A DNA stretch of 64,000 nt from Mycolicibacterium doricum. GTDB lineage: Bacteria > Actinomycetota > Actinomycetes > Mycobacteriales > Mycobacteriaceae. Below, one piece after another: positions 1-9,313 of the stretch (positions are counted from its first letter, which is position 1; the number at the start of each line of letters is the position of its first letter). The notes under the pieces were generated by a model. The model ran no database searches. It was not told where the DNA came from and saw only the letters and a program-made list of their open reading frames with translations. The stretch is from contig NZ_AP022605.1 in the NCBI RefSeq assembly GCF_010728155.1, positions 310,001 through 374,000 on the forward strand, in the 5' to 3' direction. Position numbers and translations under genes: made by a program.

Positions 1-489
1 ATCCACGACGAAGATCCGCTTGTGGCACGGTCACCCAAGGCGCCGGTCCTCGTCGGTATCGACGGTTCGCCGACCTCCGAGTTGGCGACCGAAATCGCTT
101 TCGACGAGGCCTCGCGCCGTCGTGCGAGATTGGTTGCGTTGCACGCATGGAGCGATATGGGGCCACTCGAGTTTCCCAGCATCAACTGGGCCCCGATCGA
201 ATGGCGCAACATCAAAGAGCGTGAGACAGAGGTGCTGACCGAACGGCTGTGCGGATGGCAGGAGCGCTATCCCGACGTCGTGGTCGAGAAGATCGTCGTG
301 GCGGACCGGCCGGCACCGCGGTTGCTCGAACACGCTCACTCCGCGCAACTCGTGGTGGTCGGCAGCCATGGTCGTGGCGGCTTCCCGGGCATGTTGTTGG
401 GCTCGGTGAGCAGGACCGTTGTGAATTCCGCACGGATCCCGGTGATCGTCGCCCGGCTGTCCCGGGGTGCTACCCTGCCAGGGTCCTGA
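1..489 (+). CDS. Universal stress protein, C-terminal domain (5' end outside window)
   Basis: The reading frame is open from the first base. A GTG at 22 could be taken as a start, but the codons before it are also open. The sequence resembles the second Usp domain of the tandem-Usp proteins typical of mycobacteria, so the gene very likely begins upstream and the first domain is cut off. The ATP-binding signature G-x2-G-x9-G-S is visible in the stretch VVGSHGRGGF...LLGS. Such proteins bind ATP and modulate growth arrest and stress survival in the cytoplasm. The domain begins with the usual beta strand VLVGIDGS. The gene converges on the P-type ATPase gene. Confidence 0.85.
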   Translation: MHDEDPLVARSPKAPVLVGIDGSPTSELATEIAFDEASRRRARLVALHAWSDMGPLEFPSINWAPIEWRNIKERETEVLTERLCGWQERYPDVVVEKIVVADRPAPRLLEHAHSAQLVVVGSHGRGGFPGMLLGSVSRTVVNSARIPVIVARLSRGATLPGS

Positions 490-681
490 ACGGCACTGGC
501 AGCGACGTCTGAGCTCGGCGAACCATGCGATCAGCTAATGACATCAGGGGTCTTCTGCACGACGGTCGCACGGCCAGGTGCCGCTCGACAAAAGCCGGCG
601 AGCACCGGTAATCCGGCGCACACCATGGTGCCAGGTTGGCGCCCCTACCGCCCAATTGAGCGGTCAGCGCCTGCGTGGTTG

Positions 682-3600
682 TCATGAGCGATCGCCTCCG
701 GGTTGTTCCTCGATGTGTGCCGGAATCCAGTTCTGGGCCGCTTCGGCGATGCGGGACAGCAGATCCGGAGCGACGGCGGACAACGCTGTCGCCAGGCCCG
801 CCGCCAGCACGCCCTGGCTCCAGCCGATCGGCCCGACGGGGGTGCAGCCGAACAACCTGCTCAGACCGGGGGTGCTGATCACGCCCCCCATGACCGCGAG
901 GCTTCCCAGCGACGTCGCGATTACCGCCGGACTGCGAGAGTCCACCATGGTCTGCATCAGCTGGCTGCCGACCAATCCGATGAGCGCCACGGTCGACGCG
1001 TGCGCGGCTGTGCCCGTCGGCCTGGCCAGAAACCACGCCAGCGTGGCGCCGGCAGTGGTGGCCGCACCACGGATCCCGATCTCGCGCCACAACCGTTGTT
1101 CATCGTGGTACACCGCGCCGGTGCGGTACTGGTCACTGACGGCCAGCGCCGCCGCGGGCAGCGCGTCGGTGAGCAGATTCACCAACAGCATCTGGCGGGT
1201 GTTCAGCGCCGACTTTCCGGTGAGCAGGGTGGTGATCAGCGCAAAGCAGATCTCTCCCGCGTTGCCGCCGAGCAGCACACTGACCGCGGAGTGCACCCGA
1301 CGCCAGAGCTGGTGCCCTTCATCGATGGCATCGAGCAGGGCTTCGATGCGTCCGTCCAAGAGCATCACGTCGGCGGCGGTCCGCGCCGGATCACTGCCCC
1401 GCGCCACCACACCGACGCCGACACTGGCGGCGCGGATCGCCGCTGCGTCGTTGGCGCCGTCCCCGACCATCGCGGTCACCATGCCGGCCCGCTCCAAGGT
1501 CTGGACGACCTCGATCTTGTGCTCGGGCGTCATCCGCGCGAACACTTGGCAGCGACCCACCGCCTGTGTGCGCTCGCCCGCCGACAGGCTCTCCCAGTCG
1601 CTGCCGGTCATCACCTCGTCCTCGGCGACGACGAGACCCAACTCGGCGGCGACGGCCCGCGCGGTGACCGGATGGTCGCCGGTGATCAGGCGCACCCCGA
1701 TGCTGCGCTCGGCCAACGCGGTGAGCAGCGAACCCGCGGCCGGCCGCGGAGTGTCCGCGAGACCGATCAGGCCCACCGGCGTCAACTCACCGCGGCACAA
1801 CCGCTCAAACGTCAGCGGATCGGCCACCGCCGCAGCGGCCTGGTCCCGGTCGATCTCGCGGACTGCGACCGCCAGCACCCGTAATCCGGCAGCGCTCATG
1901 TCACCGACGGTCTGGGCCAACCCGGCGTTGTCCTCGGTCAGCGCCTTCGCGATCGTCTCGGGCGCACCCTTGATGGCGATCGTGGTGCCGCATAACGCGG
2001 CCGCGAACGGGCGATCCGACTGGAACGGCAGAAACGCGTCGTGCCCGTCGTAGTCGACGGTGGATGTGTGGTCGGCGGCCGCGCGGATCGCCTCGTCGGT
2101 GGCATGCTCGGCACGGTGGCCCGGCCTGGCGAACGTCGTGCGCGCGGCGACGCCCAACACCTGCTCCGCAGGGAAACCGTCGAGTGGATGCACCTTTCTC
2201 ACCTGCAGCCGGTTCTCGCTGAGCGTTCCCGTCTTGTCGAAGCAGACGACGTCGACGCGCGCGAACGCCTCCACGGAGTGTGGATTTCGCACCAGCACGT
2301 GCTCGTCGGAGAGCTTGCGCGCGGCCGCGAGCTGAGCCAGCGTCGCGACGAGCGCCAACCCTTCCGGCACCGCGGCCACGACCACCGACACCGCCTCCGA
2401 CAGCGCAAGCCGCAACGGCGTCCCGCGGAGCAGGCCGAGCGCGCCGACCATGGCGCCGCCTGCGACGCTGACGGGCAGCGCGCGCTTGGTGATGTGTCGC
2501 AATTGTGCGTGCAGGCCGATCTCGCCCGACGTGCGCGGAGCCATCGCCATCGCGCGCCGGATCTCCATGCCGCCGCCGACGGCGGTGACGATGGCCATCC
2601 CGGTTCCGGACAGGATTGTGGTTCCGCCGTAGAGCATGCAGATCCGTTCGGCCAGCGCCGCGCCCGGTGTCGGGGTGGTGTCCTTGGCCACCGGCAGCGA
2701 CTCGCCGGTCAGGGTGGACTCGTCGACCTCGATATTGACGGCCTCAATCAACCGGGCGTCGGCCGGAATCACCTCTCCGGCAACGACTTCGATGAGGTCC
2801 CCGGGTCGCAGTCGGTCCGCTGGGACTTTCTCGTGGTGACGCTTCTCGACCGGGCCGGTGCAGCGGCGGGCCAACGGCTCCTGCACCGCCAGCAGATGCG
2901 CAATGGTGCGCTCGGCGTGCAGCTGCTGCTCGGCGGACACCGCGGCATTCGCCACCAGCACGCTGGTCACCAGCGCGGCGTCGACCGCCGAGCCGAGCAG
3001 GGCGCTGGCCATTGCCCCGGTCACCAACAACGGTGTGATGGGGTCGTCGAGGTCGGCGCGGACCTCGGCGAGGAAATCCCGGGCGCCCCGCCACGCCGCC
3101 GCGGCCGCACCGGCGGTTCGTTTCGGCCCGGGTGGCTCGCTGTCGGTGCCGTCGACAGGACGGGGAAGCAGCCGGGTGACCTCCGTCGCGGGCAGGGCGT
3201 GCCAGTCGTGGCCGGGTTCGGGGTGGGGCAGCCGATCGCGAAACACCTTCGCGCCCGCGATGAACCCGTTCCACAGCCCCGCCGCCGCGCCGGCGCTGAC
3301 CGTTGCGGGCCCATTTCCGACCACGCCGGGCACCAACATCAGTGCGCCGATCGCCGAACTGGATGCCGACAACTGCACCGCCTTGGCGCTGACGCGACGG
3401 GCGACGGGCACGGCGTGCAACAGCCGCCATGCCCCGGTGAGGTCGCCGACGAACACGTCGGCGCCCCACGGCGGCCGGCCGTCGGCACGCACCACACCGA
3501 TCGTGAGGTGTGCGGCGTGGGGCGACCGCATGTCGGCCGATGTGATCAGCGCGACGGTCGTGCCGTCGGCCGCCGACCGGTTCACTGCGTCGGCCAGCGC

Positions 3601-5070
3601 GTCGTCGACCGATCCGTCGACCGGGTGAAGGACGTCGAAACCCTGTGCCAGCGAACGTAACCCGTCGTCCTCGACGGAAACCACGCGCAGGTTCGCACGC
3701 CGGGCCTCCGCGAGCAGCGCCGAGGCGTACGGATCCCGAACAGGGCTGACCAGCGCCTCGCCGTGGTCGCCGGCATCGGGGATGGCCGACAGCGGGTGCC
3801 ACCCGGGTGACAGCCCACCCTGGTCCAGCGCGACCCTGGCCGCTTCCCAGGCCGATATCCGGTGTGAATCGCGCGGCCCGCGAACGCGGGTGATCATCAA
3901 CTCCTCGGTGTACAGGGCCCGTGGATCCACCACGACGGCGTCGATGCGGTCGAGCATGCGCAGTGCGCGGGGGGCGATGACGACGGCGTCGTGGTGAGCG
4001 TCCAAGCCGCGCGTCAACGCGCATCCGAACGCTTCCCGGCTGGTCCGCAACGGCTTCGCCACGGTGACCATGGCAGCTGCGCCCGCGAGTCGGGTGTTCC
4101 TGGTGAGCAGGCCCAGAGTTGCCGCGGCGCCGACGCCCATCGCACCCGCTCGGTCGGCGTAGCGGTCTGCGCTGTCCTCCGGCTGCGCAGGCAGGCGGGA
4201 TAACCGGGCAGCGCCGCCTGGCGACGGGTCGGCGGCCAGCTCGGGCTCCCGTCGCCGCCAGGCCCGCCGCGCGTTCCATGCCTCGGCCGCGAGCATCGCC
4301 CTGGTCGCGGCTTCCCCAGCGGCGGCGGTCGGCGACGAGGTCAACGCTGCATTAGTCGAATTGAGCACAGCGAACAGCAGATCGGTCGCGTCGGCTCCGA
4401 GCCGCTGCTCGAGGTGGCGGCGTAACCGCGGCGTCTGGTCTAGCACCGCTGTAGGCACTGCGAGCGCGCTGGACAACCGCGGTACCCGCAGCACGGTTCC
4501 CGTGATCGCGAACCCGAGACCGGCTGACGCGATTGCGGCCGCTGCCGTTCGAGCGATGAGCACTGCATCATCTGCGGCCATGGCCGCAGAGGCCCTCCGC
4601 CTTGGCGATGCGGCGGCGCCGCACTCGGCCTGCGCCACGACTTCACAGAGTTGCGGGGTGGAGGGGCCGCCGTCGTCGACGGTGACCACCACTCGCGATG
4701 CCGCCGTATTGAGCACCGCGCGCTGCACTCCCGGCATCCCACGCACCGCCGTCAGCACCGCGGCCCCCACGGCCGCCGCATCGGGCCCGTCGAGGCCCCG
4801 TACTTCTATCCAGCGCCGTGCACCGTTGGCGCTGACGCGCCGGGCGTGCGGACCGCCGAGCGCTTCGGCGGTGACGGCAGTGGCCGCCCGGGCCAGCGCG
4901 CCGACACCGGCCGCCTTCTGGGCCACGGCCTCACCAGCATCGGCCACCACACCACCGACGACCAGAGCGGTACCGGCGGTCAAGCCGGCAACGGTGGCTC
5001 CGGCGGTCATGGCCACCTGCATGCTCGTCGCCGCTGCGCGCAGTGGGGCGGTGGCCAGGCGGGTCAGCAT
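682..5070 (-). CDS. ctpI: Very large cation-transporting P-type ATPase, CtpI-like
   Basis: This 1462-residue membrane protein belongs to the P-type ATPases. It has TGES in the actuator domain (about residue 786), the phosphorylation motif DKTGT (about 945), KGAPE in the nucleotide-binding domain (about 1035), TGDHP, and the hinge motif GDGANDAAA (about 1202), followed by C-terminal membrane segments. About 700 residues with hydrophobic and alanine-rich stretches precede the ATPase core. That extension is the hallmark of mycobacterial CtpI, which is somewhat longer (about 1630 residues in M. tuberculosis from memory). The transported ion cannot be read from the sequence. The ATG at 5070 has no strong ribosome binding site. 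A 13-bp tandem array lies about 80 bp upstream. Confidence 0.88.
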   Translation of the reverse strand: MLTRLATAPLRAAATSMQVAMTAGATVAGLTAGTALVVGGVVADAGEAVAQKAAGVGALARAATAVTAEALGGPHARRVSANGARRWIEVRGLDGPDAAAVGAAVLTAVRGMPGVQRAVLNTAASRVVVTVDDGGPSTPQLCEVVAQAECGAAASPRRRASAAMAADDAVLIARTAAAAIASAGLGFAITGTVLRVPRLSSALAVPTAVLDQTPRLRRHLEQRLGADATDLLFAVLNSTNAALTSSPTAAAGEAATRAMLAAEAWNARRAWRRREPELAADPSPGGAARLSRLPAQPEDSADRYADRAGAMGVGAAATLGLLTRNTRLAGAAAMVTVAKPLRTSREAFGCALTRGLDAHHDAVVIAPRALRMLDRIDAVVVDPRALYTEELMITRVRGPRDSHRISAWEAARVALDQGGLSPGWHPLSAIPDAGDHGEALVSPVRDPYASALLAEARRANLRVVSVEDDGLRSLAQGFDVLHPVDGSVDDALADAVNRSAADGTTVALITSADMRSPHAAHLTIGVVRADGRPPWGADVFVGDLTGAWRLLHAVPVARRVSAKAVQLSASSSAIGALMLVPGVVGNGPATVSAGAAAGLWNGFIAGAKVFRDRLPHPEPGHDWHALPATEVTRLLPRPVDGTDSEPPGPKRTAGAAAAAWRGARDFLAEVRADLDDPITPLLVTGAMASALLGSAVDAALVTSVLVANAAVSAEQQLHAERTIAHLLAVQEPLARRCTGPVEKRHHEKVPADRLRPGDLIEVVAGEVIPADARLIEAVNIEVDESTLTGESLPVAKDTTPTPGAALAERICMLYGGTTILSGTGMAIVTAVGGGMEIRRAMAMAPRTSGEIGLHAQLRHITKRALPVSVAGGAMVGALGLLRGTPLRLALSEAVSVVVAAVPEGLALVATLAQLAAARKLSDEHVLVRNPHSVEAFARVDVVCFDKTGTLSENRLQVRKVHPLDGFPAEQVLGVAARTTFARPGHRAEHATDEAIRAAADHTSTVDYDGHDAFLPFQSDRPFAAALCGTTIAIKGAPETIAKALTEDNAGLAQTVGDMSAAGLRVLAVAVREIDRDQAAAAVADPLTFERLCRGELTPVGLIGLADTPRPAAGSLLTALAERSIGVRLITGDHPVTARAVAAELGLVVAEDEVMTGSDWESLSAGERTQAVGRCQVFARMTPEHKIEVVQTLERAGMVTAMVGDGANDAAAIRAASVGVGVVARGSDPARTAADVMLLDGRIEALLDAIDEGHQLWRRVHSAVSVLLGGNAGEICFALITTLLTGKSALNTRQMLLVNLLTDALPAAALAVSDQYRTGAVYHDEQRLWREIGIRGAATTAGATLAWFLARPTGTAAHASTVALIGLVGSQLMQTMVDSRSPAVIATSLGSLAVMGGVISTPGLSRLFGCTPVGPIGWSQGVLAAGLATALSAVAPDLLSRIAEAAQNWIPAHIEEQPGGDRS

Positions 5071-5150
5071 GTCAGTTCAACGCTCGTCAACTCAGGGCCT
5101 TTCGGGCTCGCACACCGCAGGGTCACGAACGAGGGTCACGATCACACGAC

Positions 5151-5215
5151 ATCCCCCGACGACATCCCCCGACGACATCCCCCGACGACATCCCCCGACG
5201 ACATCCCCCGACGAC
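5151..5215. repeat. Five perfect copies of a 13-bp tandem repeat
   Basis: The unit ATCCCCCGACGAC is repeated five times without a mismatch, with part of a sixth unit just before it. The array lies 81-145 bp upstream of the ctpI start codon on the ctpI promoter side. The period is not a multiple of three and no gene covers it, so copy-number change would alter promoter or leader spacing rather than protein sequence. It is a good VNTR candidate. Confidence 0.95.
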
Positions 5216-5461
5216 GTTGTGGTCGTCGGCCTCGAATAACACGTTGTTGATTACCGCGCTGCTCGGAAATATCTCCGGTTAGCCGTCGACGCTGGTGACG
5301 AGCCGCGGGGCGCTCGACATCAGCTCCCAGCATTCGCTTTCGGAAAGGATGGAAATGGGTTGCGTCGGTGTGGACATGGGCACGACGTTACCGACCGGCC
5401 GGCGCCGGGACCGCGGCCGAAAGTCCCATCGACTCATGATCTAAAGGCCCTGCGTCGCGCA

Positions 5462-5560
5462 GCGACTTGGGCGCACTGGACCAGTGGCGGCCGCGTTGTC
5501 ATCAACGACGATGTTCTGCGGGGGCTGCGGGTGACGCCCCAACAACTGCGTGACGTCGCC
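5462..5560 (+). pseudogene. Fragment resembling a mycobacterial phosphoribosyltransferase
   Basis: A 33-codon stretch reads like an internal segment of the large phosphoribosyltransferase-family proteins of mycobacteria. It includes SGG, then [12 protein letters not shown] and [10 protein letters not shown], which match from memory the conserved 'N(D/E)DVV...LGVT' segment after the substrate-binding part. No start, catalytic region or C-terminus accompanies it. It is therefore a relic, not a gene. Assignment rests on recognition of this short motif and should be treated as probable only. Confidence 0.45.
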
Positions 5561-5580
5561 ACACCGCAGTTCCCCATGAC

Positions 5581-5655
5581 CGCGGCGATCACCCCGTCCG
5601 TCACCGCCACGTCGCCGACGTACGGTTCACCGCCGAGCCGGTCGAAAGTCATCAA
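5581..5655 (-). pseudogene. N-terminal fragment of an amidohydrolase (D-aminoacylase-like)
   Basis: On the minus strand a 25-residue stretch starts MTFDRL and continues [19 protein letters not shown]. This is the typical N-terminal beta-sandwich start of the mycobacterial N-acyl-D-amino-acid deacylase / amidohydrolase family, but about ten residues (the usual 'I-R-G/N-G-T-V-V-D-G' part) are missing. The reading then runs into unrelated sequence derived from the opposite-strand phosphoribosyltransferase fragment. The metal-binding HxH motif is absent, so this is a relic with an internal deletion. Confidence 0.5.
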
Positions 5656-5752
5656 CCCGAATGAACGGTGACGAGACGATCGATCACTTCGGAATCAGCT
5701 GGCCGGCTACACCATGCCAGCAGACGTGACGTTCGCTGAGTAGGTTGGCCCT

Positions 5753-6271
5753 ATGCCTGACTCGGATGCGGCCGCCGCCCGCGAACTTTTGCGTGACTCG
5801 TTCACCCGCCTGATCGAGCACGTCGAGAATCTCACCGACGAGCTGACCGACGAGGTGGCGCTCTACCGCCCGACGGCGACGGCCAACAGCATCGCTTGGT
5901 TGCTATGGCACAGCGCCCGGGTGCAGGACGCCCAACTCTGCGAGATCGCCGGCATCGAGCAGGTGTGGACCCGTGAGGGATGGGTCGATCAGTTCGCGCT
6001 CGATCTACCGCGCGACGACACCGGCTACGGCCACAGCCCCGACGACGTCGGCAAGGTTCGGGTGCCGGCCGATCTGTTGGCCGGTTACTACTCCGCGGTG
6101 CACAAGACGACATTGGCCTACATCGCCTCCGTGACCCCCGACGACCTCTCCCGGATCGTCGACCGCCGGTGGGATCCCCCGGTCACCGCCAGCGCCCGGC
6201 TGGTCAGCATCATCGACGACTGCGCTCAACACCTCGGTCAGGCCGCCTATATCCAGGGCATCTCACACTGA
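5753..6271 (+). CDS. DinB-like / DUF664 family protein
   Basis: This 172-residue cytoplasmic protein has the four-helix DinB fold signature. There is a His in the first helix (LIEHVENL, His-23), a second in WHSARVQD, and a third near the C-terminus in CAQHLGQAAYIQG. Such triads bind a divalent metal in DinB/YfiT-type enzymes, some of which are thiol-dependent (mycothiol or bacillithiol) transferases. The substrate cannot be told. Length fits the family. The stop overlaps closely with the next gene (1-bp gap), suggesting co-transcription with the PAP2 phosphatase. Confidence 0.82.
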   Translation: MPDSDAAAARELLRDSFTRLIEHVENLTDELTDEVALYRPTATANSIAWLLWHSARVQDAQLCEIAGIEQVWTREGWVDQFALDLPRDDTGYGHSPDDVGKVRVPADLLAGYYSAVHKTTLAYIASVTPDDLSRIVDRRWDPPVTASARLVSIIDDCAQHLGQAAYIQGISH

Positions 6272-6272
6272 G

Positions 6273-6812
6273 ATGAGGACCGCGCTGCACTGGTGGCCGC
6301 TGGTCGCCGTGGGCGCGATGTTCGTGCTCGGCCGGCTGGTGGGCAAGGGTTCGACACCCCTGGACAGTCGCCTGTTGGCCATCGACGCCCCCGACCCGCT
6401 CCTGGTGTTCGTCGAGGCGCCGGTTCAGATCGCGGTGCTCGGGGCCGCGGTGACCTACGCGCTGTGGCGGAGACGGTGGCAGCTGGCCGCGGTGGCGGCG
6501 CTGTGCCCACCGGTGGCCGTCGTCTCCGCGCAGTTGTTCAAGCGGGTGTTCGACCGCACCCGCGATGGCGAGCTCGCCTACCCCAGCGGGCACATCACCG
6601 CGCTCGTGGTGGTCGCGGGCATGGTCGTGCTCGCGGCCGGTGGCCGGCTGTCGGTGGTGGTGGCCGCGGCGGTGGCCGTCATCGTCGGCATGGTCCTCGT
6701 CGGAATCTCGTTCCACTACTTCACCGACACCGTGGGCGCGCTACTGCTCGGCAGCGCCTATGTCGCGGGGGCGGCCCGCCTGGTCATCCACCGGCCCGAC
6801 CGCGCAACTTGA
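6273..6812 (+). CDS. PAP2-family membrane phosphatase
   Basis: This 179-residue protein has about five hydrophobic segments and the three phosphatase motifs of the PAP2 superfamily in weak form: KRVFDRTR, PSGH, and HYFTD with the catalytic His. The Ser-Arg pair usually preceding the last motif is not evident. Family members dephosphorylate lipid phosphates such as phosphatidic acid or polyprenyl pyrophosphates at the membrane. It starts one base after the DinB-like gene, which supports an operon. Confidence 0.82.
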   Translation: MRTALHWWPLVAVGAMFVLGRLVGKGSTPLDSRLLAIDAPDPLLVFVEAPVQIAVLGAAVTYALWRRRWQLAAVAALCPPVAVVSAQLFKRVFDRTRDGELAYPSGHITALVVVAGMVVLAAGGRLSVVVAAAVAVIVGMVLVGISFHYFTDTVGALLLGSAYVAGAARLVIHRPDRAT

Positions 6813-6865
6813 CAGGCGTCAACCCGGGTGCGATTTGCGTCACAACGGGTGGTTAACATAGGCCT

Positions 6866-8383
6866 ATGACCGCGACGCCGGAACTCGATGCGCTCGACAA
6901 CAGCACCATCCGCAATCCGGCGACGGGTGGCGTCGCCGGGCAGGTGCGCTGGACCGATCCGGCCGACGTGCCGAGGATCGCCGCCGGCCTGCGCACCACC
7001 CAGAAGGGCTGGGAGAACCGCGGCGCCACAGGGCGCGCCAAGGTGCTGGCCCGCTACGCCGTGTGGCTGGGCGAACACCGTGCCGAGATCGAAGAGCTGC
7101 TGATCAAGGAGACTGGCAAGTCGGCCGTCGACGCCGCCCAGGAAGTCCCGCTGATCCTGATGATCACGTCGTACTACGTCCGCACGATGGACAAGGCGCT
7201 GGCCCCGGAGTCGCGTCCCGCGGCGCTGCCGTTCCTGTCGATCAAGAAGATCACCGTGCACTATCGGCCGCGCCCGGTGGTCGGGATCATCGCGCCGTGG
7301 AACTACCCCGTCGCCAACGCGCTGATGGACGCGATCGGCGCCCTCGCGGCCGGATGTGCTGTGCTGCTCAAGCCCTCCGAACGCACGCCGCTGACCGCCG
7401 AGCTGCTGCTGCGCGGCTGGCAGGATTCCGGTGCCCCCGAGGTCCTCGCGATCGCGCAGGGCGCCCGTGAGGTGTCGGAGGCCGTCATCGACAACTCCGA
7501 TTTCATCCAGTTCACCGGCTCCAGCGCCACGGGCGCGAAGGTGATGGAACGCGCCGCACGCCGCCTCACCCCGGTCAGCCTCGAACTCGGCGGCAAGGAC
7601 CCGATGATCGTCCTTGAGGACGCCGACGTGAACCTCGCCGCGCACGCCGCGGTGTGGGGCGCGATGTTCAACGCCGGCCAGACGTGTGTGTCGGTGGAAC
7701 GGGTCTACGTTCTGGAATCCGTCTACGACCAGTTTGTGGACGCCGTCGTACGCGACGTCAAGAACCTCAAGATGGGCGCCGGTGAGGGCAACGACTTCGG
7801 GGCGCTCATCGACGACGGTCAGGTCGCCGTCACCGAGCGGCACGTCGCGGACGCTATCGCCAAGGGCGCCAAGGCGCTCACGGGCGGTAAGCGGCGCACC
7901 GGCCCGGGCAGCTTCTACGAGCCGACGGTACTCGTCGACGTCGACCACTCGATGGCCTGCATGACCGAGGAGACGTTCGGCCCGACGCTGCCGATCATGA
8001 AGGTCAAGTCTGTCGAGGAGGCCGTCCGCCTGGCCAACGACAGTCCCTACGGCCTGTCGGCCGCGGTCTTCTCCAAGGACATCGACCGGGCGCAAGCCGT
8101 CGCACTGCAATTGGATTGCGGCGGGGTCAACGTCAACGACGTGATCTCCAACCTGATGTGCACGACCGCGCCGATGGGCGGCTGGAAGACGTCGGGCATC
8201 GGGTCCCGCTTCGGTGGACCCGAGGGCTTGCGCAAGTACTGCCGGATCGAGACGGTGGTCGCACCGCGGACGAATGTCGGCGCCGGCGGCAACTACTACA
8301 ACAACTCAGCCAAGGCGCTCAAACGCATGAACACGATGATGACCAAGCTCGCGCTGATCCGCCCGCGTCGCATGGCCAAGTAG
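6866..8383 (+). CDS. NAD(P)-dependent aldehyde dehydrogenase
   Basis: This 505-residue protein is of standard length for the aldehyde dehydrogenase superfamily. The cofactor-binding stretch IIAPWNYP, the FTGSSATG turn, the catalytic base Glu in LELGGKDP and the nucleophilic Cys in FNAGQTC are all visible, followed by the EETFGP motif. It oxidises an aldehyde to the acid with NAD(P)+ in the cytoplasm. The substrate is not determined; it is not a close match to GabD2 or Rv0458 as I remember them. The start ATG at 6866 follows a short intergenic gap. A membrane protein and a P450 gene follow in the same direction. Confidence 0.9.
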   Translation: MTATPELDALDNSTIRNPATGGVAGQVRWTDPADVPRIAAGLRTTQKGWENRGATGRAKVLARYAVWLGEHRAEIEELLIKETGKSAVDAAQEVPLILMITSYYVRTMDKALAPESRPAALPFLSIKKITVHYRPRPVVGIIAPWNYPVANALMDAIGALAAGCAVLLKPSERTPLTAELLLRGWQDSGAPEVLAIAQGAREVSEAVIDNSDFIQFTGSSATGAKVMERAARRLTPVSLELGGKDPMIVLEDADVNLAAHAAVWGAMFNAGQTCVSVERVYVLESVYDQFVDAVVRDVKNLKMGAGEGNDFGALIDDGQVAVTERHVADAIAKGAKALTGGKRRTGPGSFYEPTVLVDVDHSMACMTEETFGPTLPIMKVKSVEEAVRLANDSPYGLSAAVFSKDIDRAQAVALQLDCGGVNVNDVISNLMCTTAPMGGWKTSGIGSRFGGPEGLRKYCRIETVVAPRTNVGAGGNYYNNSAKALKRMNTMMTKLALIRPRRMAK

Positions 8384-8401
8384 GGCGCCGGTCTCAACCG
8401 C

Positions 8402-9280
8402 GTGCGGTCCGTTCTGACAGCCCTGCTGTGGCTGCTGACGACGGTGCTGTTGGCCGCTGCCGTGCCCGCGGTGTGGGCGCAGGAGAACCTCGTCAGCGAG
8501 CAGGGCTACGCCAAACTCGCCGAGGCCGCGGCCGCGGACACCCGCCTGCGCGCCGCGATGGCCGACGAGCTCACGACTCAGATCACCGCGCTGGCGGCCG
8601 ATCGCGGGTACGGACTCAACGAGACGCTCGTGCACCAGATCACGTCCGCCTACACCGGTAACGCGGGCTTCCCCGGGCAGTTCGCGCAGGCAAATCGCAT
8701 CGCGCACCGCTGGCTGTTCACCGACGACATCCCGCAGGCCGACGTCGGCGACCAGTGGCTGATCGACATCGCGCCGATGCTCTCGGATCCATCGTTGGCC
8801 GCCACACTGGGCAACCTCGACCTCGACGTGCCCGACACGCTCATGGTCCCGGTCACCGTGCCGTCGCCCGAACTTCGGCCGGGCCGTCTCCAGGCCGTCG
8901 CGACGTGGGGGCCGTGGGTGAGCATCGTTTTAACCGTGCTCACTGCGGTGTTCGCGCTGCTCACCCTGGCCGGATCGCGCCGGCGTGGCAGAGCACTTGC
9001 CGGGCTTGGTGTTTCGGCACTGTTGGTCGGCGCGTCCGGATGGGCGGGGCTGGAGGTGGCCGACGGCTACATCGACCGTGCGCTGACCCGCGCCGAGGGC
9101 GACTTCCGCCGGATCGCCGATGAGATGGTGCTGCACGCCGAGGACAGCCTGCACCACTGGCTGAACATGACGTTGATCGCCGGTGTGGTCTTGGTGGCGG
9201 TCGGGGTGGTGGTGTCGATGCTCGGGGGTCTGCGCCGCCAACCGGACGTGGTCAGGCACAGCCCGGTCAGGGATCGATGA
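8402..9280 (+). CDS. Membrane protein of unknown function
   Basis: A 292-residue protein starting with GTG at 8402. It has an N-terminal hydrophobic segment (LLWLLTTVLLAAAVPAVWA), a polar extracytoplasmic domain of about 140 residues, then three further hydrophobic segments. This topology (one anchor, an exported domain, C-terminal membrane segments) suggests an envelope protein. I do not recognise a catalytic motif. It lies 18 bp after the aldehyde dehydrogenase gene and just before the P450 gene in the same direction. Confidence 0.7.
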   Translation: MRSVLTALLWLLTTVLLAAAVPAVWAQENLVSEQGYAKLAEAAAADTRLRAAMADELTTQITALAADRGYGLNETLVHQITSAYTGNAGFPGQFAQANRIAHRWLFTDDIPQADVGDQWLIDIAPMLSDPSLAATLGNLDLDVPDTLMVPVTVPSPELRPGRLQAVATWGPWVSIVLTVLTAVFALLTLAGSRRRGRALAGLGVSALLVGASGWAGLEVADGYIDRALTRAEGDFRRIADEMVLHAEDSLHHWLNMTLIAGVVLVAVGVVVSMLGGLRRQPDVVRHSPVRDR

Positions 9281-9313
9281 TTGGCAGGCTGCCGGCCGGG
9301 TAAAGGCGGGTTC

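Larger units (their letters stand above)
5216..5752. other. Gene-poor interval with decayed coding fragments
   Basis: This stretch between the ctpI upstream array and the DinB-like gene has no intact gene that I can support. The first 240 bases show nothing recognisable. The middle holds two gene fragments pointing in opposite directions, listed separately at 5462-5560 and 5581-5655. The last 90 bases probably carry the promoter of the DinB-like gene, but no clear motif was seen. Confidence 0.6.

Noticed and set aside
578..2053. Long plus-strand open frame opposite ctpI
   Set aside because: It mirrors the ctpI coding frame on the other strand; motifs of the P-type ATPase are unequivocal on the minus strand and the plus frame has low-complexity Ser/Arg/Pro composition typical of antisense GC-rich frames.
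5151..5215. CRISPR array
   Set aside because: The units are contiguous 13-mers with no spacers and no cas genes; it is a simple tandem repeat. The other arrays fail in the same way.
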